Shown: in pieces, positions 26,449 to 35,875 of the stretch
Numbering within the stretch: position 1 is the stretch's first letter
Layout: each line of letters starts with the position of its first letter
Source of the DNA: JACKOB01 sp024234575
Lineage (GTDB): Bacteria > Pseudomonadota > Gammaproteobacteria > Pseudomonadales > Oleiphilaceae
Reading direction: 5' to 3'
NCBI GenBank assembly: GCA_051208035.1
Contig: JBPJFZ010000017.1
Coordinates: 29,703-93,702 of the forward strand
Length of the DNA stretch: 64,000 nucleotides
The notes under the pieces: generated by a model
The model's input: the letters and a program-made list of their open reading frames with translations, nothing else
The model's database searches: none
What the model was told of the DNA's origin: nothing
Made by a program: the position numbers and the translations under genes

Positions 26449-28167
26449 ATGTCGTCGAAATCTATGTTGTTTAACCCAAAGAAACATAATATCGAGTATA
26501 AAGATCCAAAAACCAAAGAGTTGATGCAAAAGCTTATCGACTTTATGGAAAATAAAGGTTTAAAAAGCATCAAAAAAGACTGGCACGATAAAATCTGGAA
26601 TCATGAGTTCGTTGAATTTATGAAAGAAAACCAGGTGTTTGCCACATTGATGACGCCATCTGGCTATGGTGCTGAAGATTCCCGCTGGGATACGTATCGT
26701 AACGTCGTTTTCGCTGAAATTACCGCTTTTTACGGCATTACCTACTGGTACACGTTCCAGGTGTCGATGCTTGGTCTGGGTCCAATCTGGCTTGGCAGCA
26801 ATGAAGCTATCAAGCAGAAAACCGCACAGCTGTTAAAAAATGGTGAAGTATTTGCGTTTGGATTGTCTGAAAAAGAACATGGCGCGGATATCTATTCGTC
26901 AGACATGATGCTAGAGCCACAGGCAGACGGCAACTACAAGGCCAACGGCGATAAATATTATATTGGCAATGGCAACGAAGCGGCCATTGTCTCAACCTTC
27001 GGCAAAATGTCCGACTCCGGTGACTATGTCTTCTTTGGTGTTGATGCCAAGCACCCCAAATATACCTGTGTAAAGAACACAGTAAACGAGCAGAACTATG
27101 TCTCGGAATATCGTGTTGATGACTATCCCATTACCGATGCGGATATTATGGAGAAAGGCAGCAAGGCATGGGACAACATGCTTAATACCATCAATATCTG
27201 CAAATTCAATTTGGGGTTTGGTGCAATCGGATTGTGCGAGCATGCATTTTACGAAGCCATTGATCACGCCGCAAACCGTAATGTTTATGGAAAGTACGTC
27301 ACAGACTTTCCGCATGTGAAGCGTCTGTTTACCGATGCTTACGCGCGTCTGTGTGCAATGAAGTTATTTGCCGAAAGAGCCACCGACTACATGCGTTCTG
27401 CCTCGACAGAAGATCGCCGTTATCTGTTGTTCAACCCAATGGTAAAAATGAAAGTCACCTCCCAGGGTGAGGATGTCATTAATCATTTGTGGGATATTAT
27501 TGCCGCTAAAGGGTTTGAAAAAGAACCCTTCTTCGAAATTGCCGCCCATGAAATTCGTATGCTGCCTAAACTCGAAGGCACCGTGCATGTGAATATGGCG
27601 CTGATCATCAAATTTATGAAGAACTACTTTTTTAATCCTGCAGAGTTTGCGCCGGTTCCTCGTCGTGACGACAGTGCCAACGATGACTTTCTTTTCAATC
27701 AGGGGCCAACCAAAGGCCTGGCGTCTATTCAGTTTCATGATTACAACCTGGCCTATAACAGCGTTGACCTGCCTAATGTGAATGTCTTTAAAGAACAGAT
27801 CGCTGCTTTTAAATCATTTCTGATGAAAGCAACACCAGACGAAGCGCAGTCTAAGGATATCGACTATCTGCTAGCTCTGGGTGACTGCTTTACCTTGGTG
27901 GTTTATGGTCAGCTGATATTGGAGAATAAGGCAATTAAAGGCATTGAGGATGATTTAGTCGATGAGATTTTTGACTTTATGGTTCGTGATTTCTCTAAAT
28001 ATGCGGTGAATATTCTGACTAAGCCTAGCAACTCTGCCAAGCAGAAAGAGCTGGCGGCGACCTTTATTAAGACGCCGGTGCCGAATGCGGCGCGATTCGA
28101 GAAGATATTCAACGAGCAGGTCTATACGTTGAAGGGGCAGTACCAGATGCGAGATCAGGAAGCCTAA
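26449..28167 (+). CDS. Acyl-CoA dehydrogenase-family protein
   Basis: The 572-residue flavoenzyme belongs to the acyl-CoA dehydrogenase superfamily. The N-terminal helical domain runs to about 130. The FAD-binding middle domain shows FAFGLSEKEHGADIYSSDMMLEP and NGDKYYIGNGNEAAI. The C-terminal helical domain has NICKFNLGFGAIGLCEHAFYEAIDHAANRNVYGKYVTDFPHVKRLF, and a long helical extension follows, as in FadE-like forms. It is likely part of fatty-acid beta-oxidation; chain-length preference is unknown. AAGGAG lies 8 nt before the ATG. It is monocistronic with a strong terminator. Confidence 0.88.
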   Translation: MSSKSMLFNPKKHNIEYKDPKTKELMQKLIDFMENKGLKSIKKDWHDKIWNHEFVEFMKENQVFATLMTPSGYGAEDSRWDTYRNVVFAEITAFYGITYWYTFQVSMLGLGPIWLGSNEAIKQKTAQLLKNGEVFAFGLSEKEHGADIYSSDMMLEPQADGNYKANGDKYYIGNGNEAAIVSTFGKMSDSGDYVFFGVDAKHPKYTCVKNTVNEQNYVSEYRVDDYPITDADIMEKGSKAWDNMLNTINICKFNLGFGAIGLCEHAFYEAIDHAANRNVYGKYVTDFPHVKRLFTDAYARLCAMKLFAERATDYMRSASTEDRRYLLFNPMVKMKVTSQGEDVINHLWDIIAAKGFEKEPFFEIAAHEIRMLPKLEGTVHVNMALIIKFMKNYFFNPAEFAPVPRRDDSANDDFLFNQGPTKGLASIQFHDYNLAYNSVDLPNVNVFKEQIAAFKSFLMKATPDEAQSKDIDYLLALGDCFTLVVYGQLILENKAIKGIEDDLVDEIFDFMVRDFSKYAVNILTKPSNSAKQKELAATFIKTPVPNAARFEKIFNEQVYTLKGQYQMRDQEA

Positions 28168-28186
28168 TAGTCTGTTGTTTGAAAAC

Positions 28187-28223
28187 AAAAAGCCCGACCT
28201 ATAATCTGGGTCGGGCTTTTTAA
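28187..28223 (+). terminator. Intrinsic terminator after the acyl-CoA dehydrogenase
   Basis: AAAAAGCCCGACC/GGTCGGGCTTTTT (28187-28199 with 28209-28221) is a perfect 13-bp stem with flanking A and T runs. It is probably bidirectional, also serving the minus-strand phasin-like gene that ends at 28257. Confidence 0.92.
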
Positions 28224-28256
28224 TTTTGTGCCCTGTCGGCACTTCAAACGTAGCAA

Positions 28257-28610
28257 TTAAGCCATTGCTTGATCTTTAGCACGCTCAATGGTGCCAGCGA
28301 CTTTCGCTGCTTTTTCTACCGCTTTTTTCGTTACATTAGCTGCTTTGTCTACTGCACCTTTAACTTTCTCTTCTTTGCTTGGCTCTTTTTCAACTTTGGC
28401 AATCACAGACGCTGCTGCTTCACCGGCCTTAACGTTTAATTCCCGCAACTTTCTGCAAGCCTTAATTGTTGCAGTTCTGTTTGTGTCGTAGAAATTATCC
28501 GTCAATTCCGATGTTTTCTTAATCAATGAAAGGTACAAATCTTCTGCTTTGGTGATAGCCGAACCAACAGTTTGTTCTACTTGTGATTGTAATGATAGTA
28601 ACTTGCCCAT
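28257..28610 (-). CDS. Phasin-like small Ala/Lys-rich helical protein
   Basis: The 117-residue protein is entirely helical. The first 75 residues (QSQVEQTVGSAITKAEDLYLSLI ... ATIKACRKLRELNVKAGEAAASVI) resemble phasins, which coat polyhydroxyalkanoate or lipid granules. The tail is a lysine/alanine-rich repeat (KGAVDKAANVTKKAVEKAAKVA), reminiscent of histone H1-like or PhaF-type tails that can bind DNA. An AAGGA lies upstream of the ATG. The wax ester synthase gene about 6 kb away makes a storage-granule role plausible, but this is inference from composition and context. Confidence 0.6.
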   Translation of the reverse strand: MGKLLSLQSQVEQTVGSAITKAEDLYLSLIKKTSELTDNFYDTNRTATIKACRKLRELNVKAGEAAASVIAKVEKEPSKEEKVKGAVDKAANVTKKAVEKAAKVAGTIERAKDQAMA

Positions 28611-28742
28611 GAGTCATTCCTTTTTAAGTTAGGTCTGTTTTCTAAAAGTAACCGGTAGCTGAATGGCCCCGATTGATGGGTACAGCCTATGCTTTCAAAT
28701 TAGAATAGGAAAACTATTATTCGTATTGAATGGCAGGCACGA

Positions 28743-30107
28743 TCAACATTCCGGCATATTAACCTGTATTGCGAGCCCGCCAAGTGAGGTTTCTTTATAT
28801 TGATGCTGCATATCTTTGCCCGTGCGCAGCATCGTCGCGATAACCTTATCCAGTGAGACCAGATGTCGGCCGTCGGAGTTGAGGGCTAAAAAAGCGGCAT
28901 TGACAGCTTTCACCGCACCCATGGTATTGCGTTCGATGCATGGAATCTGCACCAGCCCGCCTATGGGATCACAGGTCAGGCCAAGGTTGTGTTCCATACC
29001 AATTTCGGCAGCGTTTTCAATCTGCCAGACTGTGCCCCCAAGAACTGCTGTTAGCGCCCCGGCTGCCATGGAGCAGGCAACACCAACTTCCCCCTGGCAT
29101 CCAACTTCGGCAGCCGATAACGACGCACCCTCTTTATAGAGGATGCCAATCGCGCCAGCAGTTAATAGAAAATCGATGACAGTTTGATCTTGATATGGCT
29201 GTAAGTGGGTGAGGCAGTATTGAAGCACCGCAGGAATGATTCCCGCGGCACCGTTGGTTGGTGCGGTAACCACACGGCCTCCCGCCGCGTTTTCTTCGTT
29301 GACAGCCATGGCGTAGGCACTAAGCCAATCGAGAATCGCGGTTTTAGATTGACTGTTATTGGCAGAGAGCAATTTTTGGTAAATCTGCGGGGCGCGTCGT
29401 TTAACTTTAAGGCCGCCGGGCAACACCCCATTGGTGGTTAATCCTCTTTCAATACTCTGCGCCATCGTCTTCCACAGGGCGAGTAATTGTTTTTTAAGGT
29501 CGGCACTGTTATTCCAGGTACGTTCGTTTTGCCACATTAGCTCACTGATGGATATATCGTGTTGCTGGCAAAGTTGCACTAAGGTATGAGCAGAGGCAAA
29601 TGGATAAGGGCAGGGGGCGCTGGTGAGTGTTTGTCCTAGAGGGTTGCCTTGATCATCGCAGATAAAGCCGCCACCCACAGAGTAATAACCCTGACGATGG
29701 ACGAGTGAACCGTCGTCAGCGTAGGCGTAAAAAATCAGTCCATTCGAATGCAACGGCATTTTCTGGTCGTAGAGGAAATGAATATCGTTACTTGGCGTGA
29801 ACGAGATGTGTCGTTTTTGCCCAAGATTGATCTGGTGAGCTTCGCGCGCCATCACGAGGGTAAGGTGCTTATTTGGCTCTTCGATGGACTCCGGCCGCCA
29901 ACCGGATAACCCAAGAATAATCGCCTCGTCGGTACCGTGACCTTTCCCCGTTAACGCCAGCGAGCCATATAGTTCGCAGGTCACTTTCGTAACTGCTAAA
30001 TGTTCAACTGACTGAGCAAATAAACAGGCGGCACGCATAGGGCCAACCGTATGGGAGCTGGATGGCCCAATACCGATAGAAAACAGATCAAGCACGCTCG
30101 GGGTCAT
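28743..30107 (-). CDS. sdaA: L-serine dehydratase (L-serine ammonia-lyase), single-chain Fe-S type
   Basis: The 454-residue enzyme deaminates L-serine to pyruvate and ammonia. Motifs visible are SIGIGPSSSHTVGPMRAA at the N-terminus, GSLALTGKGHGTDEAIILGL, APTNGAAGIIPAVL, GCQGEVGVACSMAAGALTA and NLGLTCDPIGGLVQIPCIERN. The conserved Cys residues provide the [4Fe-4S] ligands. Length and order match E. coli SdaA/SdaB. AGGAGG precedes the ATG. It is divergent from the membrane-anchored hydrolase at 30188. The choice between sdaA and sdaB naming is arbitrary. Confidence 0.93.
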   Translation of the reverse strand: MTPSVLDLFSIGIGPSSSHTVGPMRAACLFAQSVEHLAVTKVTCELYGSLALTGKGHGTDEAIILGLSGWRPESIEEPNKHLTLVMAREAHQINLGQKRHISFTPSNDIHFLYDQKMPLHSNGLIFYAYADDGSLVHRQGYYSVGGGFICDDQGNPLGQTLTSAPCPYPFASAHTLVQLCQQHDISISELMWQNERTWNNSADLKKQLLALWKTMAQSIERGLTTNGVLPGGLKVKRRAPQIYQKLLSANNSQSKTAILDWLSAYAMAVNEENAAGGRVVTAPTNGAAGIIPAVLQYCLTHLQPYQDQTVIDFLLTAGAIGILYKEGASLSAAEVGCQGEVGVACSMAAGALTAVLGGTVWQIENAAEIGMEHNLGLTCDPIGGLVQIPCIERNTMGAVKAVNAAFLALNSDGRHLVSLDKVIATMLRTGKDMQHQYKETSLGGLAIQVNMPEC

Positions 30108-30187
30108 TGTAAATCCTCCTGGCTTAGGGTAAGTATAGCCCCAATGACGACATAACCTACTATTGTGCTAGTGTGGAAGCGAAAACC

Positions 30188-31471
30188 ATGACGTATATAT
30201 TTCTAATTCTGGCGTTACTGAGTGCCTGGGCAACCTACAATCTTTACCACCCGGTCTATCAGCATCCGAAAGGGGTTGTGATTAGTTTTATCTCTGGCTG
30301 GTTGGTGGGGGAGCTGCTTTGGCATCACCTGGCATTTCAGATTGCGATGACGCTGTTGTTTATCGGTGCCGGAGTGGTCGAGGGCGTCGTTGGCGCTTTG
30401 GCCATGCTGGTGTTGCTGGTGTCCTGGTGGGCAATGCTGCAATATCATCAGCTTTCGGATCAGGCTAAAGATGATATAGAAAAAAGCCTTGTGCGTGGAT
30501 TAGGCAGCAATTATCGCGAAGCATTGCAATCGGAGGCGGTGCTCTCTGCGCCACGCTCATTAAGTAAGCCCCAGTTAGCACAGCCGCTGCGGGTACTACG
30601 TTCGCCAGATGTCGAGTGTCTAAAAAATATCTGTTATGAACAAATAGATGGGCTTAACCTCAAACTCGATATTCGCCGGCACCGAAACCCTGCCCGGCGC
30701 ATCGGCAACGCACCGGTACTTTTTCAAATTCACGGGGGTGCCTGGACGCATAAAATGGGTAGTAAAAATGAACAGGCATTACCGCTCATGAACTGCTTGG
30801 CCGAGATGGGCTGGGTCTGCGTCAGTATCAGTTATCGGCTGAGTCCTCGGGCCACCTTTCCGGATCATATAATCGATTGCAAAAAAGCCCTGGTGTGGGT
30901 GAAGAAACACATCGCAGAATATGGTGGCAATCCTGATTTTATTGTTGTCACGGGCGGATCTGCAGGTGGCCACTTAAGTTCTCTGTTATCTCTCACTGAA
31001 AACTACGCGCCGTTTCAACCAGGTTTTGAGGAGGAAGACACCCGTGTGCAGGGCTGTGTTCCGTTCTATGGCATTTACGATTTTTATGACGAGCAGGGGC
31101 TTCAGTATCACAAAGCGCTTGAAGAAATATTGGAAAAATCTGTTCTCAAAGTGTCAAAACAGCGCAATCCTGAACTCTATAAACAGGCATCACCCATTAA
31201 TCATATCCATGCGGATGCACCGCCGTTTATGGTCATTCAAGGTGATAGAGACACTCTCGTATCAACAGATGAAACCCGCTATTTCGTAGAGCGACTGCGG
31301 CAAATTTCGTCAAACCCGGTTGTTTATGCTGAAATTGCCGGCGCCCAGCATGCCTTTGATGTTTTTCCATCTGTGCGCAGTGAGCACGTGCTGAAAGGAG
31401 TCGTCGAGTTTGTGAGTTGGTTGTATTCGGGGTATGTAGCAGAGAGGTTAAGCGCAGAAGTATCGTCTTAA
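30188..31471 (+). CDS. Membrane-anchored HSL-type alpha/beta hydrolase
   Basis: The 427-residue protein begins with about three hydrophobic helices (residues about 1-90), then an alpha/beta hydrolase domain of the hormone-sensitive lipase/carboxylesterase type. It shows the oxyanion motif IHGGAW, the nucleophile elbow GGSAGG, an acid in QGDRDTLVS and a His in AGAQHAFDVF. It probably hydrolyses carboxyl esters or short acyl chains at the membrane. GTG at 30173 is an upstream option; I chose ATG 30188 because GGAAG precedes it at 8 nt. It is convergent with fklB, and a hairpin at 31539-31569 lies between them. Confidence 0.85.
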   Translation: MTYIFLILALLSAWATYNLYHPVYQHPKGVVISFISGWLVGELLWHHLAFQIAMTLLFIGAGVVEGVVGALAMLVLLVSWWAMLQYHQLSDQAKDDIEKSLVRGLGSNYREALQSEAVLSAPRSLSKPQLAQPLRVLRSPDVECLKNICYEQIDGLNLKLDIRRHRNPARRIGNAPVLFQIHGGAWTHKMGSKNEQALPLMNCLAEMGWVCVSISYRLSPRATFPDHIIDCKKALVWVKKHIAEYGGNPDFIVVTGGSAGGHLSSLLSLTENYAPFQPGFEEEDTRVQGCVPFYGIYDFYDEQGLQYHKALEEILEKSVLKVSKQRNPELYKQASPINHIHADAPPFMVIQGDRDTLVSTDETRYFVERLRQISSNPVVYAEIAGAQHAFDVFPSVRSEHVLKGVVEFVSWLYSGYVAERLSAEVSS

Positions 31472-31538
31472 ATAGAATGATGTAGAAATGCCACGTAGAG
31501 TCGAGGAGTTTAGCTGTGGAAAATCTGGGGCATTAAAG

Positions 31539-31569
31539 TTGGGCCAGAGGTGATTTACCTCCGACCCAA
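31539..31569. repeat. Imperfect hairpin between convergent genes
   Basis: TTGGG (31539-31543) pairs with CCCAA (31565-31569), and GAGGT (31547-31551) with ACCTC (31557-31561), separated by a small internal loop. There is no T run on either side. It may mark transcript ends of the hydrolase and fklB genes. Confidence 0.35.
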
Positions 31570-31577
31570 TGATCTTA

Positions 31578-32207
31578 TCAATCAACAATATCCAGTAACT
31601 CAACATCAAAAATAAGCGTTGAGTACGGAGCGATGGCGCCACCGGCACCACGTTCGCCGTATGCCAGGTTGTGTGGTACATATAAACGCCACTTAGAACC
31701 GACACCCATCAGTTGCAGTGCTTCTGTCCAGCCAGCAATAACGCCGTTTACCGGAAACTCTGCAGGCTCGCCACGATCGTATGAACTATCAAACACATCA
31801 CCGTTAACCAGTGTGCCATGGTAGTGTGTGCGTACAGTCGAGCTTGCAACAGGCTTTGCGCCATCACCGGCGGTCAGAACTTCAAACTGCAAACCAGAGG
31901 CGGTGACAGTCACTTCATCACGTTTAGCGTTCTCGGCCAAAAATGCTTCACCGGCTGCAGCCAGTTCTTTTGCCGCTTCAGCGGTTTTCGCTTGCATTTT
32001 TTGGCTGATTTCCTGGAATGCCGCTTCCATCAATTCATTTGGAACCGGGTTAGGCTGGCCATTTAAAGCATCTGCCAGACCATTTAAAACAGAATCAATG
32101 TGCAACCCTTCAAATGGGTTGTTGGCCAGTTGATCACCCATCTGGCGACCAATGCCATAGCTTACACGCTCTTCAACAGTAGTATATTTGTCAGTCATAT
32201 TGCTCAC
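31578..32207 (-). CDS. fklB: FKBP-type peptidyl-prolyl cis-trans isomerase FklB
   Basis: The 209-residue protein is like E. coli FklB (FKBP22). The N-terminal dimerisation domain runs from VSYGIGRQMGDQL to about 100, and the FKBP domain contains THYHGTLVNGDVFDSSYDRGEPAEFPVNGVI-type motifs, GWTEALQLMGVGSKW and LAYGERGAG. There is no signal peptide, so it is cytosolic. It speeds proline isomerisation in protein folding. Its transcript should start below the minus-strand terminator at 32255. Confidence 0.93.
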   Translation of the reverse strand: MSNMTDKYTTVEERVSYGIGRQMGDQLANNPFEGLHIDSVLNGLADALNGQPNPVPNELMEAAFQEISQKMQAKTAEAAKELAAAGEAFLAENAKRDEVTVTASGLQFEVLTAGDGAKPVASSTVRTHYHGTLVNGDVFDSSYDRGEPAEFPVNGVIAGWTEALQLMGVGSKWRLYVPHNLAYGERGAGGAIAPYSTLIFDVELLDIVD

Positions 32208-32254
32208 TTAGTCTTATGAAAAATCGCCAGCAGTTTAACACGTTAGATAAAAAA

Positions 32255-32285
32255 AGGGGGCGTTTTCACGACCCCCTGTCTTTTT
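32255..32285 (-). terminator. Intrinsic terminator of the 32342 lipoprotein gene
   Basis: On the minus strand CAGGGGG...CCCCCT forms a 6-bp GC stem with extra pairs and one bulge, followed by a T run (the A run at 32250-32255 on the plus strand). It separates the lipoprotein gene from fklB. Confidence 0.75.
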
Positions 32286-32341
32286 TGCCCGATAAAGGTG
32301 TCTCAGGCGCCGTTGATCAATTGTTATTGAGTACTCTATGA

Positions 32342-33421
32342 CTACTGGCGATCAGCTATTTTATAGCCGTGTGGAATATTGAAGGTGCTGTCACGAACCA
32401 TTTCTTCGCTGACGTAGGTAACTTCATAGATATAGCGAACGAGAGCGTCTTTCATCCAATCTGCTACCATTTTATCGCGCTGATCCTGCAAGAAGCTGCT
32501 CGCCATACCCAATGCGGCCCCCTGGACACCGTTTGAAAAATCAAGTGCTTGTTTTTTAGCAGGGCGTTGCTTCTGGCAGGCATTGCTTTCACGGAACCAC
32601 TCAAGTTTGATAGATAGTGGATAGCCTTCAATTTTACTCAGCTCTTTAGTGAAGCCGTTGTATTTCTCTTTATCTGTTTTTTCGACGTCACCCGAGAACG
32701 CAGCAATCGCCATATAGCCTTCTTTGCCCAGTAATTGCATTAGAGGATCGTTAGATTTTTCTTTTGCATAAGCTTCCTGGAAGGCACGATTTATCTTCCA
32801 GGCTGATTGCATTTTTTCGGTAGGCTCAGTTGTCCAGAAAACGAACTGAACGAGGTTGGTATCTTTTTTACCCGCATCGTCTTTGAATTCGGTTTTCCAT
32901 TGTAAGGTAAACTCTTGCGCATCGAAGCCGCTGATGACCCGTTGTTTGCCGGTCTTTTTAATTTCTACGTCGTTTTTCGACATTTTGACAGCACAACCCA
33001 TCTCTTCGTAGCTTTCGTAATCTTCTGACTCTTCCTGATCGTCTTGCGGGCCGTTCGCCTTCATACGATCCATGAAACTCATATCGGCGCAGCCGGAAAG
33101 GGCACACTCGCGATAGGATTCCTGGTCGTGGTCAATGTTCCATACCAGTTTCTTGTCGATACGAGCAACATCGCTGGTATTCATGTTCATAAAGCTCATC
33201 AAGAAACTGTCGGCTTCTGTTTTTAAGTCAATACGGCGTTTGTCAGCCTGGGTGTAAACGGTTTGTTTGCCATGAAAGTCGGGTACAAAAACACCGTTTA
33301 AGGCATAGTCAGCTTTCAATACTGAGGCAGGGTTTAGAGGTGTGTTATCAACGGGTTTGTTGGCGCAGGCGACAAGGCCAGCAGACAGCGTAATAAGCGC
33401 TATCGCGTGAGATAATTTCAT
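32342..33421 (-). CDS. Lipoprotein of unknown function
   Basis: The frame opens at 33496, but the ATG at 33421 has AAAGGA 8 nt upstream and starts a clear type II signal peptide (MKLSHAIALITLSAGLVAC). The mature protein is about 340 residues, mixed alpha/beta and charged, with five or so Cys. The section DYALNGVFVPDFHGKQTVYTQADKRRIDLKTEADSF followed by ISGFDAQEFTLQWKTEF suggests a lipocalin- or LolA-like periplasmic beta fold, but I do not recognise the family with confidence. It is transcribed toward fklB and ends in its own terminator. Confidence 0.72.
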   Translation of the reverse strand: MKLSHAIALITLSAGLVACANKPVDNTPLNPASVLKADYALNGVFVPDFHGKQTVYTQADKRRIDLKTEADSFLMSFMNMNTSDVARIDKKLVWNIDHDQESYRECALSGCADMSFMDRMKANGPQDDQEESEDYESYEEMGCAVKMSKNDVEIKKTGKQRVISGFDAQEFTLQWKTEFKDDAGKKDTNLVQFVFWTTEPTEKMQSAWKINRAFQEAYAKEKSNDPLMQLLGKEGYMAIAAFSGDVEKTDKEKYNGFTKELSKIEGYPLSIKLEWFRESNACQKQRPAKKQALDFSNGVQGAALGMASSFLQDQRDKMVADWMKDALVRYIYEVTYVSEEMVRDSTFNIPHGYKIADRQ

Positions 33422-33611
33422 ATATATTCCTTTATAACGTAACTTAAGTTTCCATTCGTAAGTGGCCTCGAGAGTTCGCCTTCTTGGCTTATTCATCGGA
33501 GGTTTCTAAAATCTATCACCACACTGGTCATAAATTGGGCAGACATTATATACAAACTTTAGGATTCGTACAGGTATCAGGAATAACAGGGAGGTATAAA
33601 TCATTAGGAAA

Positions 33612-33639
33612 GAGAAGGAGAGGCAAGAATGCCTCTCCT
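33612..33639 (-). terminator. Hairpin/terminator after icd
   Basis: AGGAGAGGCA-AGAA-TGCCTCTCCT (33616-33625 with 33630-33639) is a perfect 10-bp stem directly after the minus-strand icd stop. It is followed on that strand by a T/C-rich stretch rather than a pure T run. Confidence 0.65.
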
Positions 33640-33646
33640 GGGGGGA

Positions 33647-35875
33647 TTAGAGCTGATCTATCGCCGCGTTAAAGGTGGCGCTTGGGCGCATGGCCGCCGT
33701 TACCTTTTGCTCATCAGGGTGATAATAACCGCCCATATCAACAGGGTTTCGCTGATTCGCTTCAAGCTCTCCGACAATTTTGGCTTCGTTATCGGTGAGT
33801 ACTTTGGCCAACGGTGCAAACTTCGCTTTTAATTCGGCATCCTTGTCTTGCGCCGCTAACTCTTGCGCCCAATACATCGCCAAATAGAAATGACTGCCCC
33901 GGTTATCCAGTTCGCCTACGCGTCGCGAAGGTGACTTGTCGTTTTCGAGTAATCGCTCGGTCGCTTTGTCCATGGTTTCGGCAAGCACTTTTGCTTTTTC
34001 ATTATTGTTTTTCTGGCCCAGGTCTTCGAGGGAAACCGCAATGGCTAAGAACTCCCCTAATGAATCCCAACGCAGATGGCCTTCTTCAACAAACTGTTGT
34101 ACATGCTTAGGGGCAGAACCGCCAGCGCCTGTTTCGAACAATCCGCCACCTGCCATCAATGGCACGATTGACAGCATTTTTGCACTGGTTCCCAGCTCCA
34201 GAATAGGGAACAGATCGGTCAGGTAGTCACGCAGTACGTTGCCGGTTACCGAGATAGTATCCTTGCCGCGAATGAGGCGCTCCATTGTCCAGCGAATGGC
34301 TGTGTCAGGAGACATAATTCGAATATCAAGGCCTTCGGTGTCATGGTCTTTTAGATAATGCTGTACTTTTTTGATCATGCTTTGATCGTGTGGGCGCTCT
34401 TCATCCAGCCAGAAAACCGCTGGCATGCCAGTGAGGCGGGCGCGGGTGACCGCCAGCTTGACCCAATCCTGAATGGGCAGGTCTTTCGCCTGGCACATGC
34501 GCCAGATGTCGCCTTTCTCAACGCTATGCTCAGTCAGCACTTTGCCGTTTTCGTCTACTATTTGAACCAGGCCATCATCATGCAGCTCAAAAGTTTTATC
34601 ATGTGAGCCATACTCTTCTGCCTGTTGGGCCATCAAGCCAACGTTCGGCACTGTGCCCATTGTACGTGGGTCAAACGCGTCGTGGTGTTTACAGAAGTTT
34701 ATGACTTCCTGGTAGATTGTCGCGTAGGTACTTTCAGGGATAACCGCTTTGGTGTCTTTTAACTTGCCATCGGTGCCCCACATTTTACCGCCTTCACGGA
34801 TCATTGCGGGCATAGACGCATCAACAATTACGTCGCTGGGTACGTGCAGGTTAGAAATGCCCTTGTCAGAATCGACCATGGCCATTTCTGGGCGGTGCTC
34901 GTAACAAGCGCGAATGTCGGCTTCAATCTCTGATCGCTGAGAGAAGGGCAGACTCTCGATTTTCTGGTGGACGTTGCTTAATCCGTTGTTAGGATTAACC
35001 CCTAACTCTTTAAATGTTTCGGCATGTTTTTCAAATACGTCTTTAAAATAAACAGTAACGGCGTGACCGAAAACAATTGGGTGTGACACTTTCATCATGG
35101 TGGCTTTCACGTGCAGTGAAAACATCAGATTTGCGCGGCGGGCACCTTCCAGCTCTTCTTCATAAAATTTACGCAGCGCTTTAACGCTCATGCGCATGCC
35201 GTCAATAACTTCACCGTCAAGTGTGGGCACGCTTTCTTTTAGTGTTTTTACCTTGCCGTCTTTACCGACAAACTGAATCTTCAGTTTGCAGCCTTTGTCC
35301 ATGATCAATGACTGTTCGCTGTGGTAAAAATCGCCATGAAACATGTGGGCGACATGCGTGCGTGACGCCTGACTCCATTTGCCCATGCTATGAGGATGCT
35401 TGCGGGCATAGGCTTTGACGGCTGCAGGTGCGCGTCGGTCTGAGTTACCCTCGCGCAGTACGGGGTTTACCGCGCTGCCCAGAATTTTCGAGTATCGGCT
35501 TTTGGCCTCTTTCTGTGCATCTGTTTTGGCGTCATCAGGATACTCGGGAATGTCGTATCCCTGAGACTTTAGCTCTGCAATGGCAGCCTTTAACTGAGGA
35601 ATAGAGGCGCTGACATTGGGAAGTTTTATAATGTTTGCTTCCGGTTTTAGGGTTAATTCACCCAGCTCAGAAAGAGCGTCAGGAACACGCTGTTGTTCTG
35701 TGAGATTCTCTGGAAAAGAGGTGAGAATTCTTGCCGCCAGAGAAATATCGCTAGTCTCTATTTCTATGCCTGCTGTTTTAGCAAAGGCGCTGACAATTGG
35801 TAGCAGTGAGTAAGTCGCTAATGCGGGTGCTTCGTCGGTTTTGGTATAAATAATTTTCGAAGTTGGTGCGGTCAT
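33647..35875 (-). CDS. icd: Monomeric NADP-dependent isocitrate dehydrogenase
   Basis: The 742-residue enzyme is the monomeric type of isocitrate dehydrogenase, converting isocitrate to 2-oxoglutarate with NADPH formation in the TCA cycle. Typical stretches include KIIYTKTDEAPALATYSLLP at the start, NPVLREGNSDRRAPAAVK, KWSQASRTHVAHM, NNGLSNVHQKIESLP and TGAGGSAPKHVQQF. Its length agrees with the family (about 740 residues), quite unlike the dimeric enzyme (about 416). It is monocistronic, with a terminator hairpin downstream. Confidence 0.96.
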   Translation of the reverse strand: MTAPTSKIIYTKTDEAPALATYSLLPIVSAFAKTAGIEIETSDISLAARILTSFPENLTEQQRVPDALSELGELTLKPEANIIKLPNVSASIPQLKAAIAELKSQGYDIPEYPDDAKTDAQKEAKSRYSKILGSAVNPVLREGNSDRRAPAAVKAYARKHPHSMGKWSQASRTHVAHMFHGDFYHSEQSLIMDKGCKLKIQFVGKDGKVKTLKESVPTLDGEVIDGMRMSVKALRKFYEEELEGARRANLMFSLHVKATMMKVSHPIVFGHAVTVYFKDVFEKHAETFKELGVNPNNGLSNVHQKIESLPFSQRSEIEADIRACYEHRPEMAMVDSDKGISNLHVPSDVIVDASMPAMIREGGKMWGTDGKLKDTKAVIPESTYATIYQEVINFCKHHDAFDPRTMGTVPNVGLMAQQAEEYGSHDKTFELHDDGLVQIVDENGKVLTEHSVEKGDIWRMCQAKDLPIQDWVKLAVTRARLTGMPAVFWLDEERPHDQSMIKKVQHYLKDHDTEGLDIRIMSPDTAIRWTMERLIRGKDTISVTGNVLRDYLTDLFPILELGTSAKMLSIVPLMAGGGLFETGAGGSAPKHVQQFVEEGHLRWDSLGEFLAIAVSLEDLGQKNNNEKAKVLAETMDKATERLLENDKSPSRRVGELDNRGSHFYLAMYWAQELAAQDKDAELKAKFAPLAKVLTDNEAKIVGELEANQRNPVDMGGYYHPDEQKVTAAMRPSATFNAAIDQL

